DNA of 64,000 bases from Mallotus nudiflorus (GCA_947683625.1 CANTUR010000057.1:3222501-3286500); one strand, 5' to 3'. Shown: positions 1 to 12,250, numbered from the stretch's first letter. Made by a program: numbers and translations. The notes: a model not told the origin generated them from the sequence alone.

Positions 1-457
1 ATGAACCTATCGTGTTATAATGTAAAGAATTTTGTATTATAACTAATTTATATTTTTGTAATTTTTAAATTATTTCAAGGATATTTTGAAAAAATATCGC
101 TCATAACCACGTCTATCTTTTCCATTAAGAAATGTTCCAACGTCCATTCAGTTCAGCGAAGTTACCAACTAATTAACTTCTGCTTAATTTGACTTTGATC
201 TTACAAGTCGACATTCATCACCTACATGAAGATTCTTAGCAACTGTACATATTCTTTTTTTTTTTAAACAACTAAGTATTTTCCATTAAAATAGATAAGG
301 ATTACAAACTGGAAGCTCATAAGCCAGACTGAAGCATACAAACCCATGATAAAAAAATTTTCTTGTACCCGGTTTTTATAAAAAAATCCTCTATAATATA
401 TTATATATGGCATTAAAAGAGGAAAAGCAGAATGCTACGCAGTGAACCAAATCAATA
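1..457. other. Upstream region of the GLR gene
   Basis: AT-rich non-coding DNA before the first exon of the glutamate receptor-like gene, with a T run near 256-265. No coding frame is seen. A TATA-rich stretch at about 391-410 is the best core-promoter candidate. Confidence 0.6.
391..410 (+). promoter_or_regulatory. Candidate TATA region of the GLR gene
   Basis: A run of TATAATATATTATATATG-type sequence lies about 50-65 bases before the start codon at 458. This is a suitable place for a core promoter with a short 5' UTR. It is called on composition and position only; no transcript data are available. Confidence 0.35.
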
Positions 458-3400
458 ATGGCGAGGAAGTTAAACCCTTCAAAATGTGTTTTATGTTTCG
501 TATTCTTTCATTGTGTATGTATATTTCTGTTTTTGGAAATGGCAATAGCTCAAACCATAGCGAAAGTAGGTGTGATTGTTTATGATTATGATGGTTGGGT
601 TGGCAACATGTGGTTGAGTTGTATCAACATGTCACTCGTTGACTTCTATGCCAACCACGGTCACTACAAAACTAGGATGGTTCTTCACACTCGAAACTCC
701 AATGGAGATGTCATTGGTGCAGCTGCAGCAGGTTCGTCCCTTCTTTCTTTCTTTCTTTCTTTCTTTCTTTTTAGCAATGTTTTATAGTCGCTTGTTTAAA
801 CATATGCATAGAATGGAGGCTCCGTTGAAGTTCATATATATACTTCCATTTTCATAACCTGGAATTAAAAAGTTGCTGAAAAGATTTCGAGTATTTGATT
901 TTTCCAGTAAGAAAAAGAGCTGTTATATGCTAAAGGAGTATTCCAACCAACGCCTATTAATTTCGAACCATGGTGGCCTGAAGAGTTAGAATTCTTAAGT
1001 AAAACTTTAATTTCGAACTTCATGTGTGAAAAATTAGGCAGCGGAAAAATGTTACTCCTTCAGGAATTCATAACTATAAAATAGTTAGAAGTAATGTGAT
1101 TATTGAATGGTAAGAGGCAAAAAAACTAGTAAGTCCAAAAATTTTTGAAAAAGTTTTACTGTTTATTTTTTCCTCTGGACTTTGAATATATATTTTTTTC
1201 TTTTTGGACTAGTTGAAACAATGAATTCTCCACTGCTAGGGGAGAGAGTAAAGGGGGACTCTGAGTATTTTTTAATTACTTATATCACTATAAAAAAAAA
1301 ATACGATTATATATATATATATATAATGGTCGAAGTCCGAGTGTACAATCTCTGAACTCATGAAAAGGTGTAATTCTGCTGGTATTACCATTAATCCTTG
1401 CTGACTTTTGGTTAAGAGAAGTAGAAACGAAAATACTCTTGATTATTTTCTAATTTTCCTTCCTTAAACACAGCTTTGAACTTGGTAAAAAATGTGGAAG
1501 TACAGGCAATCATTGGACCAACAACATCAATGGAAGCGAACTTTGTTATTGAACTGGGAGAAAAAGCTCAAGTGCCCATTATATCATTTTCTGCATCTTC
1601 TCCTTCTCTTACTTCCTTAAGGAATCCTTACTTTTTTCAAGCTACCCAAAATGATAAAACACAAGTAAACGCAATAACTGCTATAGTTCAAGCCTTTGGT
1701 TGGAAACAAGCAGTGCCAATATATGTTGATAATGAATATGGAATTGGCATTATTCCTTACTTAATGGAAGCTTTGCAAGCAGTTGATACTCGTGTCAGCT
1801 ACCAGAGTGCAATTTCCCCATCAGCCAGCGATGATCAAATCCTTAAGGAGCTTTTCAAGTTGATGACAATGCAAACTAGAGTTTTCATCGTGCACATGTT
1901 ACCCTCTCTAGGCGCTCGGCTGTTCACGAAAGCAAAGGAGATTGGCATGATGAATGCAGGATACGTATGGATAATGACTGATGCGATGACCAACTTGTTA
2001 AGTTCATTGGATCGTTCAGTCATTGATTCGATGCAAGGAGCGTTAGGGGTTAAACCTTATGTTTTAGCAACAGAAGAGTTAGAATCATTTCGAGTCCGAT
2101 GGAAAAAGAAATTTTATCAGGATCATCCCGACTTGGTAGATGCAGAGTTGAATGTTTATGGACTGTGGGCTTATGATGCTACAAGAGCATTAGCCATGGC
2201 TATTGAGGAAGCTGGGACAACAACCTTTAGCTTCCAAAAGCGAAATGTTTCTAGCAATCTAACTGATCTTGATAATTTGGGCATCTCTAGAAATGGTGCA
2301 GCACTTGTTCAAGCATTATCAAAAACTAGTTTCAAAGGTCTTGCAGGAGATTTTCTATTCGTTAATCAGCAGCTACAGAAAGCACCAGCTTTCCAAATTG
2401 TTAATGTGAATGATGCTGGAGCAAGAGGGATTGGATTTTGGACACCAGTAAATGGACTCGTTAAAAACTTGAAGTTCACAGAAAAATCAACTTCTACTTT
2501 TAATAAATCCAATAATCTGGCAACCATTATATGGCCAGGAGATCCAACCATTGTTCCGAAAGGTTGGGAGGTTCCGACAAATGGGAAGAGAATGCAAATA
2601 GGGGTGCCGGTGAAGATTGGCTTCACTACATTGGTTAATGTCACAAGAGATCCTGCAACTAACATTACAAAAGTTACAGGATATTGCATAGATATTTTTG
2701 AAGCAGCGGTGAAGGAATTACCTTATGCTGTTGCCTATGATTATATCCCCTTCGCCAATGCTGAAGGAAAGGCTGCTGGAACTTACAACGATTTGGTCTA
2801 TCAAGTCTTCTTAGGGGTAAAATCTAAATCTTTTTCTCTCTACTTCAATTTCTTTTTTAGTACTTCAGTAATAGTCAAGCTCATAACTTTCTATATTATG
2901 AGACAACCACTCGATAAAGTAGTTTGAATTTTTGTTCAATGCATATAGAAATATGATGCTGTGGTGGGAGATACAAGTATAATAGCGAACAGGACATTGT
3001 ACGTAGACTTCACACTACCATTTACTGATTCTCATGTATCAATGCTTGTGCGTACGAAAGAGAAGAAGAAAAGTAGTGCAGTAATTTTTTTGAAGCCTTT
3101 GTCAAGCGATCTTTGGGCGATCACCTTCTTGTCATTTCTATTCGTTGGATTTGTGGTTTGGGTTCTTGAACACAGAAGAAATGAAGATTTCCAAGGATCT
3201 GCTTATTATCAAGTGGGCACTAGCTTGTGGTTTTCCTTCTCCACCATGGTTTTTGCACATCGTATGTAATCTCATTCCCTTTATCACCTTGTTTCCATTT
3301 TATTTTAAAAAGGTCTTCTTGATTCAATCTGAATTAAATTTCAGGGGAGAGGGTGTTTAACAACTGGGCAAGACTAGTGGTTATAGTGTGGAGTTTTGTA

Positions 3401-4475
3401 ATGCTTATACTGACCCAAAGTTACACGGCTAGTTTGGCAAGCTTACTTACAGTCAAGCGGCTTGAACCTGAAATTAGTGATGTAACTGAACTCATTCGAA
3501 ATGGGGATTTGGTAGGGTACCTGCATGGCTCTTTCGTTTATGGAATTCTGAAAAATTTGGGTTTTCAAGATAACCAGCTCGTGGCCTACGAATCTCCTGA
3601 AGAATTACACAAGCTGTTTTCAGAAAGAACTGGAAAAAGCCCTGCTCTTGCAGCTGCTTTTGATACGTCGCCTTACATGAGGCTCATTTTAGCCCGATAT
3701 TGTTCCGACTATATCCTGGTTGAAGCACCTACGTTTATGTTGAAAATGCCAGGTCGAAACACACAACAGTTTAAAACTGATGGATTTGGCTTTGTAAGTA
3801 CCCTTTTCTTTTCTTTTCTTCTGTTTCAAAAATTCAATGGCCAGTACTTAATGTTTAGGCAAGTCTCAACGACATGCAATTTTTCAGGTCTTTCCCAAAG
3901 GTTCTCCTCTAGCACGCGACATGTCAAGGGCAATTGTGAAAGTGTTACAGGGCGATGAAATGCGAAGAATTGAAGATGCCTGGTTCGGAGAGCAGAGCAA
4001 GTGCCCAGATCGGAGCAGCTCAATTTCTTCTAGTGTTCTTGATCTTGATAGTTTTTGGGGGCTATTCGCGATTGCTGGTGGAGTTTCGGCTGCAGGTTTC
4101 CTGTCATATATTGCCATGTTCTTTCATGAAAACTGGCATATCCTGGTGGCCTCTGATTCTGATGCTTCATTAAGGAGTAAAATGCTCATGTTGTTAAAAG
4201 AATTCAGCAAGAGAGAACCAAAAGTACATAATCCCAGGAAAGGTGAAGTGAATGTGGGAAGTTGCACTTGTGCTGCTCGCAATGGGGGTGCACCAAATGC
4301 ATGCGATGCCGCACCAGATGGTGCCAATGAGTCAGTACTCCAGGCGGATCATAACAGTGAGCGTGTTGGTCAAAACTCGGATGGGCAGACAGGCCATGGA
4401 GGGAGAGTTCAAAATTCTGAGAGTAGCAACCAACCAATGTCGACTTTTAACATTATTAAAGCAGAAAACAACTAA
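458..4475 (+). CDS. GLR: Glutamate receptor-like channel (plant GLR, clade II-like)
   Basis: Ligand-gated, non-selective cation channel of the plasma or an internal membrane, related to animal ionotropic glutamate receptors; plant GLRs conduct calcium in response to amino acids. Exons read as 458-731, 1474-2816, 2949-3261, 3345-3793 and 3888-4475, all with GT-AG introns. They give 988 residues without a stop, a usual length for the family. In order: a signal peptide (about 1-31); a periplasmic-binding-like amino-terminal domain (about 45-400) with INMSL and VQAIIGPTTSMEANFV; the ligand-binding lobe from KRMQIGVP (about 463); M1 (594-613); a pore loop (628-643); M3 with SYTASLASL (669-677); M4 (850-872); and a hydrophilic tail. 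The start is the first ATG ahead of the signal peptide. Clade II is inferred from overall similarity remembered from Arabidopsis GLR2 proteins and is less certain than the family. No frame damage is seen despite the transposon-rich surroundings. Confidence 0.93.
741..770 (+). repeat. (CTTT)n microsatellite in GLR intron 1
   Basis: About seven CTTT units lie directly after the first splice donor (732). They form a pyrimidine-rich tract inside intron 1. Confidence 0.85.
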
Positions 4476-5594
4476 ATTTTGGAATTTGACTTTGAATGTA
4501 TACATGGCATTTATATTCGACAAATATCTATTTTAGTTCCGTAGTGATTTGACATTTGGTTGTTGGTGACAAATTTGTCCACCAAATTAAGGTTATTAAA
4601 AACCTTTCATTGCTCTATAGATTTTTGTGCTCTTGCTGAGAAAATATTGATTATTGAGCTCGTTTCAAAATATTTTAATCGGTACACTCATTTCAAAATA
4701 CTTCAATCGGTATGATAAAAAGAATACGGTATTTAGCTTAGATAAATTGATAAAAAATTATTTTTATTTAAGTAATATTTTAAATTTAAATTGTAGTGAA
4801 TGTAGTTATATTAATTTAATTATGAAGAGAGTATCTCATGCCTAAATATAAAAAAATAATTATTAAAAAAATTTTACTATTTTTATAATTATATTTAGAT
4901 CAAACTGAATTAATTAGAATTTAGTACTAGTTAGAATAAAAAAAATGTGTTACCTTTGTTACATTAGACTTAAATTCTCTTTAGTATGAGTTAAAAGAAT
5001 AGGAGAAAATTAATAATGATTCCGATCTTTGATGATTTAAAAGACCAAATCAATAATATTAAATTATATAAAGTTCACTCATATACTATTAGATTTTAAT
5101 TTTATTACATTTAATTAAATATTAAATTTTTATTAATTTAACATTTTAACTTTTTAAAAATTAGGATTATTATACAATGTCTTAAAAGAATATACCTCCA
5201 ACATTTGATTTCCATATAAAGTACACGGGGAACATAAATATCATCTTTAACTTTTATTCCAATGGGTTGAAATTAAATAAGGAAAAATAATTCAATTTTT
5301 TTTTCTAACCAAATTTTTTCGTTCATTCCATTCAAAAAAAAAAAAAAGAAAAAAGAACAATCGATCCCTCATCGAAGTCAAGAAATTGTAAATGACAGGA
5401 ATTGGATAAAGCATAAGAATACAAATCGTATCACTCTCAAATACTTTTTACAAATTTCTTGGTATGTAAAAATTCATTTTAAAAATTTCTTTGCTATGGT
5501 TAATTACCTTCAAAATGTTGAAGTGCTTGTACCGGTCGAGCAGTATCATTCAAGGTTTGACATACACCGTCTATGGTCTATTTATAAGACTTCT
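4476..5594. other. Intergenic DNA 3' of the GLR gene
   Basis: AT-rich, no coding potential seen. It includes a short imperfect direct repeat at about 4664-4712 (two copies of a TTTCAAAATA...AATCGGTA unit) and an A run at about 5335-5357. No canonical AATAAA was noticed close to the GLR stop codon. Confidence 0.5.
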
Positions 5595-5815
5595 CACTAC
5601 TAGAAAATTAAGTTTTAGCGAGAGAAAATTTCATCATTAAAAGTACATTTCCCGTCATTAAAAACTTTTAGTGACGAGAAAATTATTGTCATAAACCATC
5701 ATTATAGGCTCTATAGTTAAAAGTAAATAGTGACCGAAACAGGAATCCCGCCGTTAAAACAAATAATGACGGGATAGTATCCTGTCATGAAAAAGCCCCA
5801 AAGGGGGGTAAATTG
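5595..5815 (+). mobile_element. CACTA-like (En/Spm) transposon terminus
   Basis: The segment starts with CACTACTAGAAAAT, the usual terminal motif of plant CACTA elements. It then carries short motifs in both orientations (for example CCCGTCATTAAAAAC, TTTTTAGTGACGAG, CCCGCCGTTA and AATGACGGGAT), as in CACTA subterminal regions. The preceding bases TCT could be half of a 3-base target duplication. No matching inverted end (CTAGTAGTG) was found in the window, so only one end is claimed. Other families with a TIR/subterminal repeat are possible. Confidence 0.45.
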
Positions 5816-6924
5816 GGCTATTAAATAAAAATCAAAATTAAAAAAAAATAATTTTTTGGAAGAATTGAAAGAATTTTGAGAAGGAAGAATGAAGAACACA
5901 ATGATTTAAGGAGTTCGGATTCAATAACAAATTTACGTCTCCACCTAACTTATCCCCAAGTTAGGATTTTCAATCACCCACAATCTTATTCACAAGATTG
6001 AGATTATACAAGAGATTTATGACTCACTCTTACAACCTTACAACATGAGTTTTTAAGGCTTACTTAAAAAACCAAATCTTAAGTGTTTCAATGGACAACA
6101 CTTAAACCAATTCCTTTAGAAATAAATCTCACTTCCCTACTAATCTATCCCAAGATTTAAGATGAAGAAAAATTCTATTTCTAACACACAACCAACTCTC
6201 ACAAGAATTATAAACAAAGACTGAATATTTGAGAATTTGAGAGCTTTAATGAATGTTAAGATAGAGAATGATAATAAGCAAAAATGTTTTAACTTCCATT
6301 CAACTCTAGAGGTGTTTATATAGATAAACACTAAAAAAATACAACTATTGGTGGTGCAAATAATGTGTCCAACGTCTATATTTTGAATCCAACATTTATA
6401 ATTTTAAATTATTAAAAGTAATAATGTCAGACTATTATGCACGGATTGAAGCTATGATTGACTATTGGAGACGTTCGAATTTGCCTACACTTTATGCGTA
6501 AAAGTTGTAGATATTTGACCTAGCTTTCCATATCATTTTAAAACATCTCAATTGGACTTCTATAGCTCAAGATATGTCTAAAGTACTAAGAGTTATGCAA
6601 TCTAAAATGTAAACTACTGTCAGACAGCTGTGCACGAGTTTAAACCGTAATTTTCTAAATGTTTGAATTTGTCCATAATTTCTTCATAAAAATTGTAACT
6701 ATTTGACTTATATTTCTATATCATTTTGAATCATCTCAATTGGACTTTTTTAGCTCAATATATGTCCAAAATACTAAGAGCTATGCATTCTAAAATGGCA
6801 GATGCATATTTTGATTTCGACTCAATATTTGCTTACCCAAATGAACTCGGATTTTGACAAGTAAGCCTAATTCAAAAATCTCAATATGTCTACTTCAAAT
6901 GTATAGAAGATAAATTTCTCATTA
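5816..6924 (-). other. Unclassified LTR-like or transposon-derived DNA
   Basis: No reading frame is seen. Read on the minus strand, 6300-6330 holds a TATATAAACACCTC core-promoter-like motif followed by transcript-leader-like sequence, as in many plant LTRs. It may be part of the neighbouring CACTA-like element, a separate LTR fragment, or both. Boundaries are uncertain. Confidence 0.3.
6525..6800 (+). repeat. Two-copy imperfect tandem repeat
   Basis: Two diverged copies with about 190-base spacing. Shared blocks include ACATCTCAATTGGACTT / TCATCTCAATTGGACTTT, followed by TAGCTCAA.ATATGTC and ACTAAGAG.TATGCA.TCTAAAATG. Non-coding. Confidence 0.7.
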
Positions 6925-7183
6925 TAAAGCTCTAAGGAAATTCTCTATTTATAGAGAAAAATACCCTAAATTCATCCAAAAATCAAATAGTAATTTTTCA
7001 CCTTCAAAACCTCATCCAATTAGGAAAATAACTCTATAAAATAGATCCTTAATTATAGGCTTGAATGCCGAACTCTTTAGGAAAATAAAATTCCTACAAA
7101 AACATACCAAAAATGCATAAATTAATTAAGAAACTCAAAATGAAGTAAAATCAATTTAATCCTCATAAAACACTAATTCTAAA
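6925..7183 (-). mobile_element. Truncated 3' LTR of the minus-strand LARD-like element, left part
   Basis: This stretch matches the terminal part of the intact LTR at 15165-16346, from about 16031 onward, through ATACCCTAAATTC, AACATACCAAAAATGC and AGTAAAATCAA. The match stops abruptly near 6925, so the outer part of this LTR is lost. It continues without loss on the other side of copia-1, at 12187. Confidence 0.75.
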
Positions 7184-7417
7184 TGTTACAGCTGTATATA
7201 TTTAGAATAAGAAGTAAATATATAGGCTGCTATATTTAGAATAGGAAGTAAATATATAAGCTGATATATTTAAAATAGGAAGTAAATATGTAAGCTGATT
7301 GTAGGAGATTTTCCTTCCTAAATTAGGTCTCCTATACTTGTATATATATCCTTATATTTGATGAATGACATAATAAGAAATTCATTCATATTTCTGTGTT
7401 CTTATACTCTGATTACA
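7184..7417 (+). repeat. Copia-1 5' LTR
   Basis: Starts TGTTACAG and ends GATTACA, 234 bases. It holds three head-to-tail copies of a ~35-base unit (TATATTTAGAATA.GAAGTAAATAT...GCTG), whereas the 3' LTR has two. Confidence 0.92.
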
Positions 7418-7429
7418 TGGTATCAGAGA
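7418..7429 (+). other. Copia-1 primer-binding site
   Basis: TGGTATCAGAGA directly follows the LTR. It is complementary to the 3' end of initiator methionine tRNA, the usual copia primer. Confidence 0.85.
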
Positions 7430-7847
7430 AGGTTGTTTTATGCTCTTAAGAAAATTAAGGTTCTAAGTTGTTGGGTGTGAGTGAGGGTGAGACTAGTTCA
7501 TCACTTTAGCAAGGTTTCCTATTAACACCGCTAGCCTAGGGAGGAGCATTGTGTGCTGATCAGTCAAGACCTAGAGACTGGTTGCTAGAATCCAAGCGTG
7601 TAAGCAACATGCACTGCCAGAAGTTACTACCCAAATTCTACGCATCGGTACGTGGAGGCACGTGAGCTGTTAGAATTTGCTCTGATCAGTCTTGTTCAAC
7701 TCACATTTGTCTTTCCTTCTTAATTCCACATCTGTTTGGGTCTGAATCTGCACCATTATGAGAGTATTCAACTGTTCAAAATCTATTAGTATTCAGTTCT
7801 AATTTCTTTAAGTTTTTTCCTTCTTTTGTTGGTTGTTCTTTTGAAAA

Positions 7848-8774
7848 ATGGCAGAGAAAAATAGTGTTGTTGTTTCTGATGTGGTTCTGTTGATGTCAAA
7901 AATCATGGAACATAAACTTAATAGTATGAACTATCTTAATTGGAGTTAAACTATTGAACTTTATTTGCTTAGTATTTCTATGGATAGCTACTTGACTGAT
8001 GATCCTCCTAAAGATAATTCTCAACTACCTTAGATGAGAGAGGATGTTCATTAGTTCTTACATATATGAAATTCTATTGATAGTGAAGTGGTTGGTATGG
8101 TAACTAACTGTAGGATAGTTAAGGAATTAATGAACTATTTAGAATTTTTATATTCTGGAAAGGGAAATGTCTCTCATATCTATGATGTGTGTAAGGCATT
8201 TTACAGGGTGGACAAAGGCGATAGTTCTCTCACCAGCTATTTCATGGATTTTAAGAAAACATATGAAGAATTCAACATGCTACTTTCGTTCAATACTGAT
8301 GTGACTGTACAACAAACTCAATAGGAGAAGATGGCTGTTATAAGTTTCTTAGCTAATCTTCCGTCTGATTTTGAAATTGATAAATCTCATATTCTTTTTA
8401 GTTCAGAGATTTCTTTTCTACATGATGATTTCAGTAAGGTTCTTCGTATAGAAAGTTCGCCTATTTTTCAAACTACTCAGCCTAATAGTGCTTTTATTAG
8501 CCGTCATAACACCTTTGAGTCAGGGAAACAACAATACGAGAGTGGTGGTGGTAATAAGGGCATGGGATCCAATAATTATGACAAGAATATTGGAACTCAT
8601 GGACAGGAGTCAGGGGAATTAGTGTGTCACTATTGTCATAAGCCAGGTCATATCAAGCAAGATTGTCAGAGACTTCAGTATAGGAGAGCTCAGTATGCTT
8701 ATATTGCATTTACTTCTGAGACCTCTGAAAAGCCTGTTTTAATATTTGCAAATGAATATGCCAGATTGACTTAA
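7848..8774 (+). pseudogene. gag: Copia-1 gag pseudogene
   Basis: Retrotransposon capsid-type protein. The frame opens at ATG 7848 (MAEKNSVVVSDVV). It has the copia gag signature NYLNW near the start, a UBN2-like central region (SLTSYFMDFKKTYEEFN), and a zinc knuckle CHYCHKPGHIKQDC at about 8627-8668. Stops interrupt it in or just after N-S (TAA 7948), LP-M, H-F and TQ-E (TAG). Several sit where family members have Trp or Gln. Confidence 0.88.
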
Positions 8775-11700
8775 CTTCAAGAAGCAATGAAACCTCAGTC
8801 TAGTATTGCTCCTACAGAGTCAAGTAAACCCAATACATATTTTATTTCCTCCTCTTCAAATTAGGTCATTGATTCTGGTGCTACAAATCACATGACAGGT
8901 AATTCTAGCTTATTCTCTACCTTTCGGTTGCATAAATCTACCTCTCTTGTTACTTTAGCTGATGGTTCCACATCTTGTGTTACTATATCTAGAACAATTA
9001 ATCCTACACCATCACTCACTTTATTATATGTTCTTAATCTACCTCAATTATCCTTCAATTTGCTTTTTGTTAATAAACGTACTCAGAGTCTTAATTATTA
9101 TGTCTCATTCTTTCCTGATTATTGCTTATTTCAGGATCTTATGACGAATAAGATTATTAGTAAGGAACATGAGTCTGGAGGTCTCTACATCCTTGATACA
9201 CAAATACCAAAGTATATAGCCTGTATTGGAGTTATCACTCCTGTTGAAGCATATTGCCGATTGGGTCATCCTTCTTTTCCTGTTCTTAAGAAAAATTTTC
9301 CTTAGTTTTCTAGCATGTCCTCTTTAGATTATGAGTTTTATCAATTTGCCAAACACCATCGTCTCAGTTCAAGTCTAAGAGTCAATAAACGAGCTAATGC
9401 TCGTTTTGAGTTAGTACATTCTAATGTTTTGGGGTCCTTATCCATATACATCTAAAAATGGGTTTAGATATTTTGTTACTTTTGTTGATGATTATTCTCG
9501 AATGACATGGTTATATTTGATGAAAAATCGATCAGAATTATTCTTTCATTTTTCTGCTTTTTATGTTGAGATTCAAACTCAATTTGGTGTGCCTATACAA
9601 ATTTTAAGAAGTGATAATGCTAAGGAATGCCTGTCAAAAACTTTTCAAAATTATATAATTCAACGTGGTATTCTTCATCAAACATCTTATATGGATACAC
9701 CTTCTTAAAATGGTGTTGTTGAAGGAAAGAATAGACATCTTCTTGAAACTGCTAGAGCATTATTATTTCAGATGCAGGTTTTAAAATTTTTGTAGGCTAA
9801 TAATGTTTCTACAGCTTGTTTTCTGATCAATCGGATGCCTTCCTCGGTCTTGTCTAGTGCAATTCCTTTTCATGTTCTTTTTCCTAATAAAACATTGTTT
9901 CCCATTGAACCTAGTATATTTGGTTGTACTTGCTTTGTTCAGGATGTCCACCCTCAGGTTATAAAACTTGATCCAAAATCTTTGAAGTGTATTTTTCTTG
10001 GATATTCCCGAGAGAAAAAGGGATATAGATGTTATTGTTTAAGTCTTAACAGGTATCTTATGTCCGTTGATGTTACATTTTTGGAATATACACCATTTTC
10101 TTCTTCTTCAGGTCCTCTTGGTCAGGGGGAGGAGGATGATTTACTAGTTTATACAATTATTCCTCCTCATTCCACTTCTGTTAAGCCTCTTATCACACAA
10201 ACATATTCTCGTCGGACACAACCTCCTGTTATTATTACTGTACCTATTCCTGATCTTCTTGCTCCATGTCATAATGAGCCAGTTTCTTTGTTATCAAATC
10301 TAGTTCCTAGTGATGATCTTCCCATCGCTCTCCATAAAGGTAAATGTACATGCACTTATCCAGTTTCTTCTTTTGTTTCCTATAATCATTTGTCATCATC
10401 TTCTTCTTCTTTAATTGCATCTCTCGATTATGTTTCTGTTCCTAAAACTGTTCATGAAGCTTTAGCTCATTCTGGCTAGTGTAATGCCATGATTAAGGAG
10501 ATGAATGCTTTTAATGTCAATAGTACTTAGACCTTGAAAACTTTACCTGCAGGAAAATAAGTTACTTGGTGTAAATTGGTATTTACAATAAAAGTAAATC
10601 CTGATGGATCTGTTGCTAGATTGAAAGCTTGACTTGTTGTTAAAGGATATGCTCAGACATTTAGAGTGGATTATTCTAATACATTTTCTCCTATTGTTAA
10701 ACTTACTTCTGTCAAGCTCTTTATTTCTATGGCAGCTACTCATCATTAGCCTTTGCATCAGTTAGACATCAAAAATGCCTTTCTTCATGGCGACCTTCAG
10801 GAGGAAGTCTATATGGAGCAACCACCTGGTTTTGTTGCTCAGGGGGAGTATGGGAAAGTATATCATTTACATAGATCCTTGTATGGTTTAACAGAAAGTC
10901 CCTATGCCTGGTTTGGCAAGTTTAGTCAGGCTATTGAGAAGTTTGGCATACATAAGAGTAAGTCAGATAATTTTGTTTTCTATAAAAGATCTGATGATGG
11001 CATCATTTTATTAGTAGTCTATATGGACGACATTGTAATCATTGGTAGTGACACTATAGGGATTTCATCTCTAAAATCCTTTCTCCATACTCAATTTCAT
11101 ACTAAAGATTTGGGAATACTAAGATATTTTTTGGGAGTTGAAGTGACCAAGAGTAAGAAATGAATCTTCTTATCTCAAAGGAAGTATATGCTAGCTTACT
11201 ATATGAAACAGGAAAATTGGGGGCTAAACCATGTAGTACTGCAATGGTTCCTAACTTGCAACTTAAACAAGATGGTGAATTATTTAAGGATCCTGAGAGA
11301 TATAGAAGATTGGTTGGGAAGTTGAATTATCTCACTATGACACGACCAGATATTGCATTTTTCAGTCAGTGTGGTTAGTCAGTATATGTCATCTCCAATT
11401 GCTGATCATTGGAAGCTAGTAGAATAGATTTTGGACTATTTAAAAGGAGCTCCTGGATGTGGCATTCTATATGGCAATCATGGTCATACCAGGATTGAGT
11501 GTTTTTCAGATGTTGATTGGGCAGGATGTAAGGAAGATCAGAGATCGACTTCAGGATATTGTGTATTTGTTTGAGGAAATTTGATGGCATAGAAAAGCAA
11601 GAAACAAAATGTAATTTCTCAATCCAGTGTAGAATCTAAATACAACGCCATAGCACAGTCTGTTTGTGAACTAATGTGGGTGTATCAGCTTCTCAATGAA

Positions 11701-11950
11701 GTGGTTCTCAAAGTTTCAATGCTAGCCAAATTATGGTGTGACAACCAAGCTGCAATACATATTGCATCTAATCCAGTCTTTCATGAGCGAACCAAACACA
11801 TTGATATTGACTATCATTTTGTTCATGAAAAGATTCAACAAGGCTTGATTTTTACAGGATATATGAAGACTGGAGAATAATTAGGAGATATCTTCACAAA
11901 GGCACTTAATAAGATTCGGATTGATTACCTTTGTAACAAGCTGGGGCATG
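8775..11950 (+). pseudogene. pol: Copia-1 pol pseudogene (protease, integrase, RT, RNase H)
   Basis: Domains in order: the aspartic protease motif DSGATNHMTG (about 8873-8900); a GAG-pre-integrase block with YCRLGHPSF; an integrase core with FVDDYSRMTWLY and RSDNAKE (9484-9630); an IN-RT linker; reverse transcriptase with QLDIKNAFLHGDLQEEVYM and the catalytic YMDD at 11020-11031; and RNase H with LWCDNQAAIHIASN (about 11731-11772). More than ten stops and at least one frame change break it. One stop is a TGA at about 10630 in LKA-LVVKGYAQ, where the family has Arg (CGA). The enzyme set would copy and integrate the element if intact; this copy cannot. Confidence 0.9.
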
Positions 11951-11970
11951 ATTAACATCTATGCTCTAGC

Positions 11971-11982
11971 TTGAAGGGGGAG
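11971..11982 (+). other. Copia-1 polypurine tract
   Basis: TTGAAGGGGGAG immediately precedes the 3' LTR and is the plus-strand primer site. Confidence 0.8.
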
Positions 11983-12181
11983 TGTTACAGTTGTATATAT
12001 TTAGAATATGAAGTAAATATATAGGCTGATATATTTAGAATATGAAGTAAATATATAGGTTGATTGTAAGAGATTTTCCTTCCTAAATTAGGTCTCCTAT
12101 ACTTGTATAGATATCCTTATATTTGATGAATCACATAATAAGAATTCATTCATATTTTTGTGTTCTTATACTCTGATTACA
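11983..12181 (+). repeat. Copia-1 3' LTR
   Basis: Starts TGTTACAG and ends GATTACA, 199 bases. It is like the 5' LTR but has one fewer copy of the internal ~35-base unit. Confidence 0.92.
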
Positions 12182-12186
12182 CTAAA

Positions 12187-12250
12187 TAATAAACTAAATA
12201 TAATATAATGGAAATTAAATAAAAAAACTATGCAATAATTGACACTAACA
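12187..12250 (-). mobile_element. Truncated 3' LTR of the LARD-like element, right part
   Basis: Continues the LTR interrupted at 7183 (TAATAAACTAAA..., ending GACACTAACA). It matches the end of the intact LTR at 16263-16346, although about 20 bases near ACTAATAAATCC are missing here. Confidence 0.8.

Larger units (their letters stand above)
7184..12181 (+). mobile_element. Copia-1: Ty1/copia LTR retrotransposon, complete structure
   Basis: A whole element with LTRs (7184-7417 and 11983-12181), a tRNA-iMet-type primer site, gag, protease/integrase/RT/RNase H and a polypurine tract. It is flanked by a perfect 5-base target duplication CTAAA (7179-7183 and 12182-12186). The insertion point is confirmed because the host LTR reads continuously across it when compared with the intact copy near 16255-16275. 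The coding region is dead because of many stops. Short LTRs and domain order fit small plant copia lineages; the exact lineage is not assigned. Confidence 0.93.

Noticed and set aside
7848..11950. Possible stop-codon readthrough or recoding in copia-1
   Set aside because: Stops are numerous, spread over all domains, and match C-to-T decay; frameshifts are also present.
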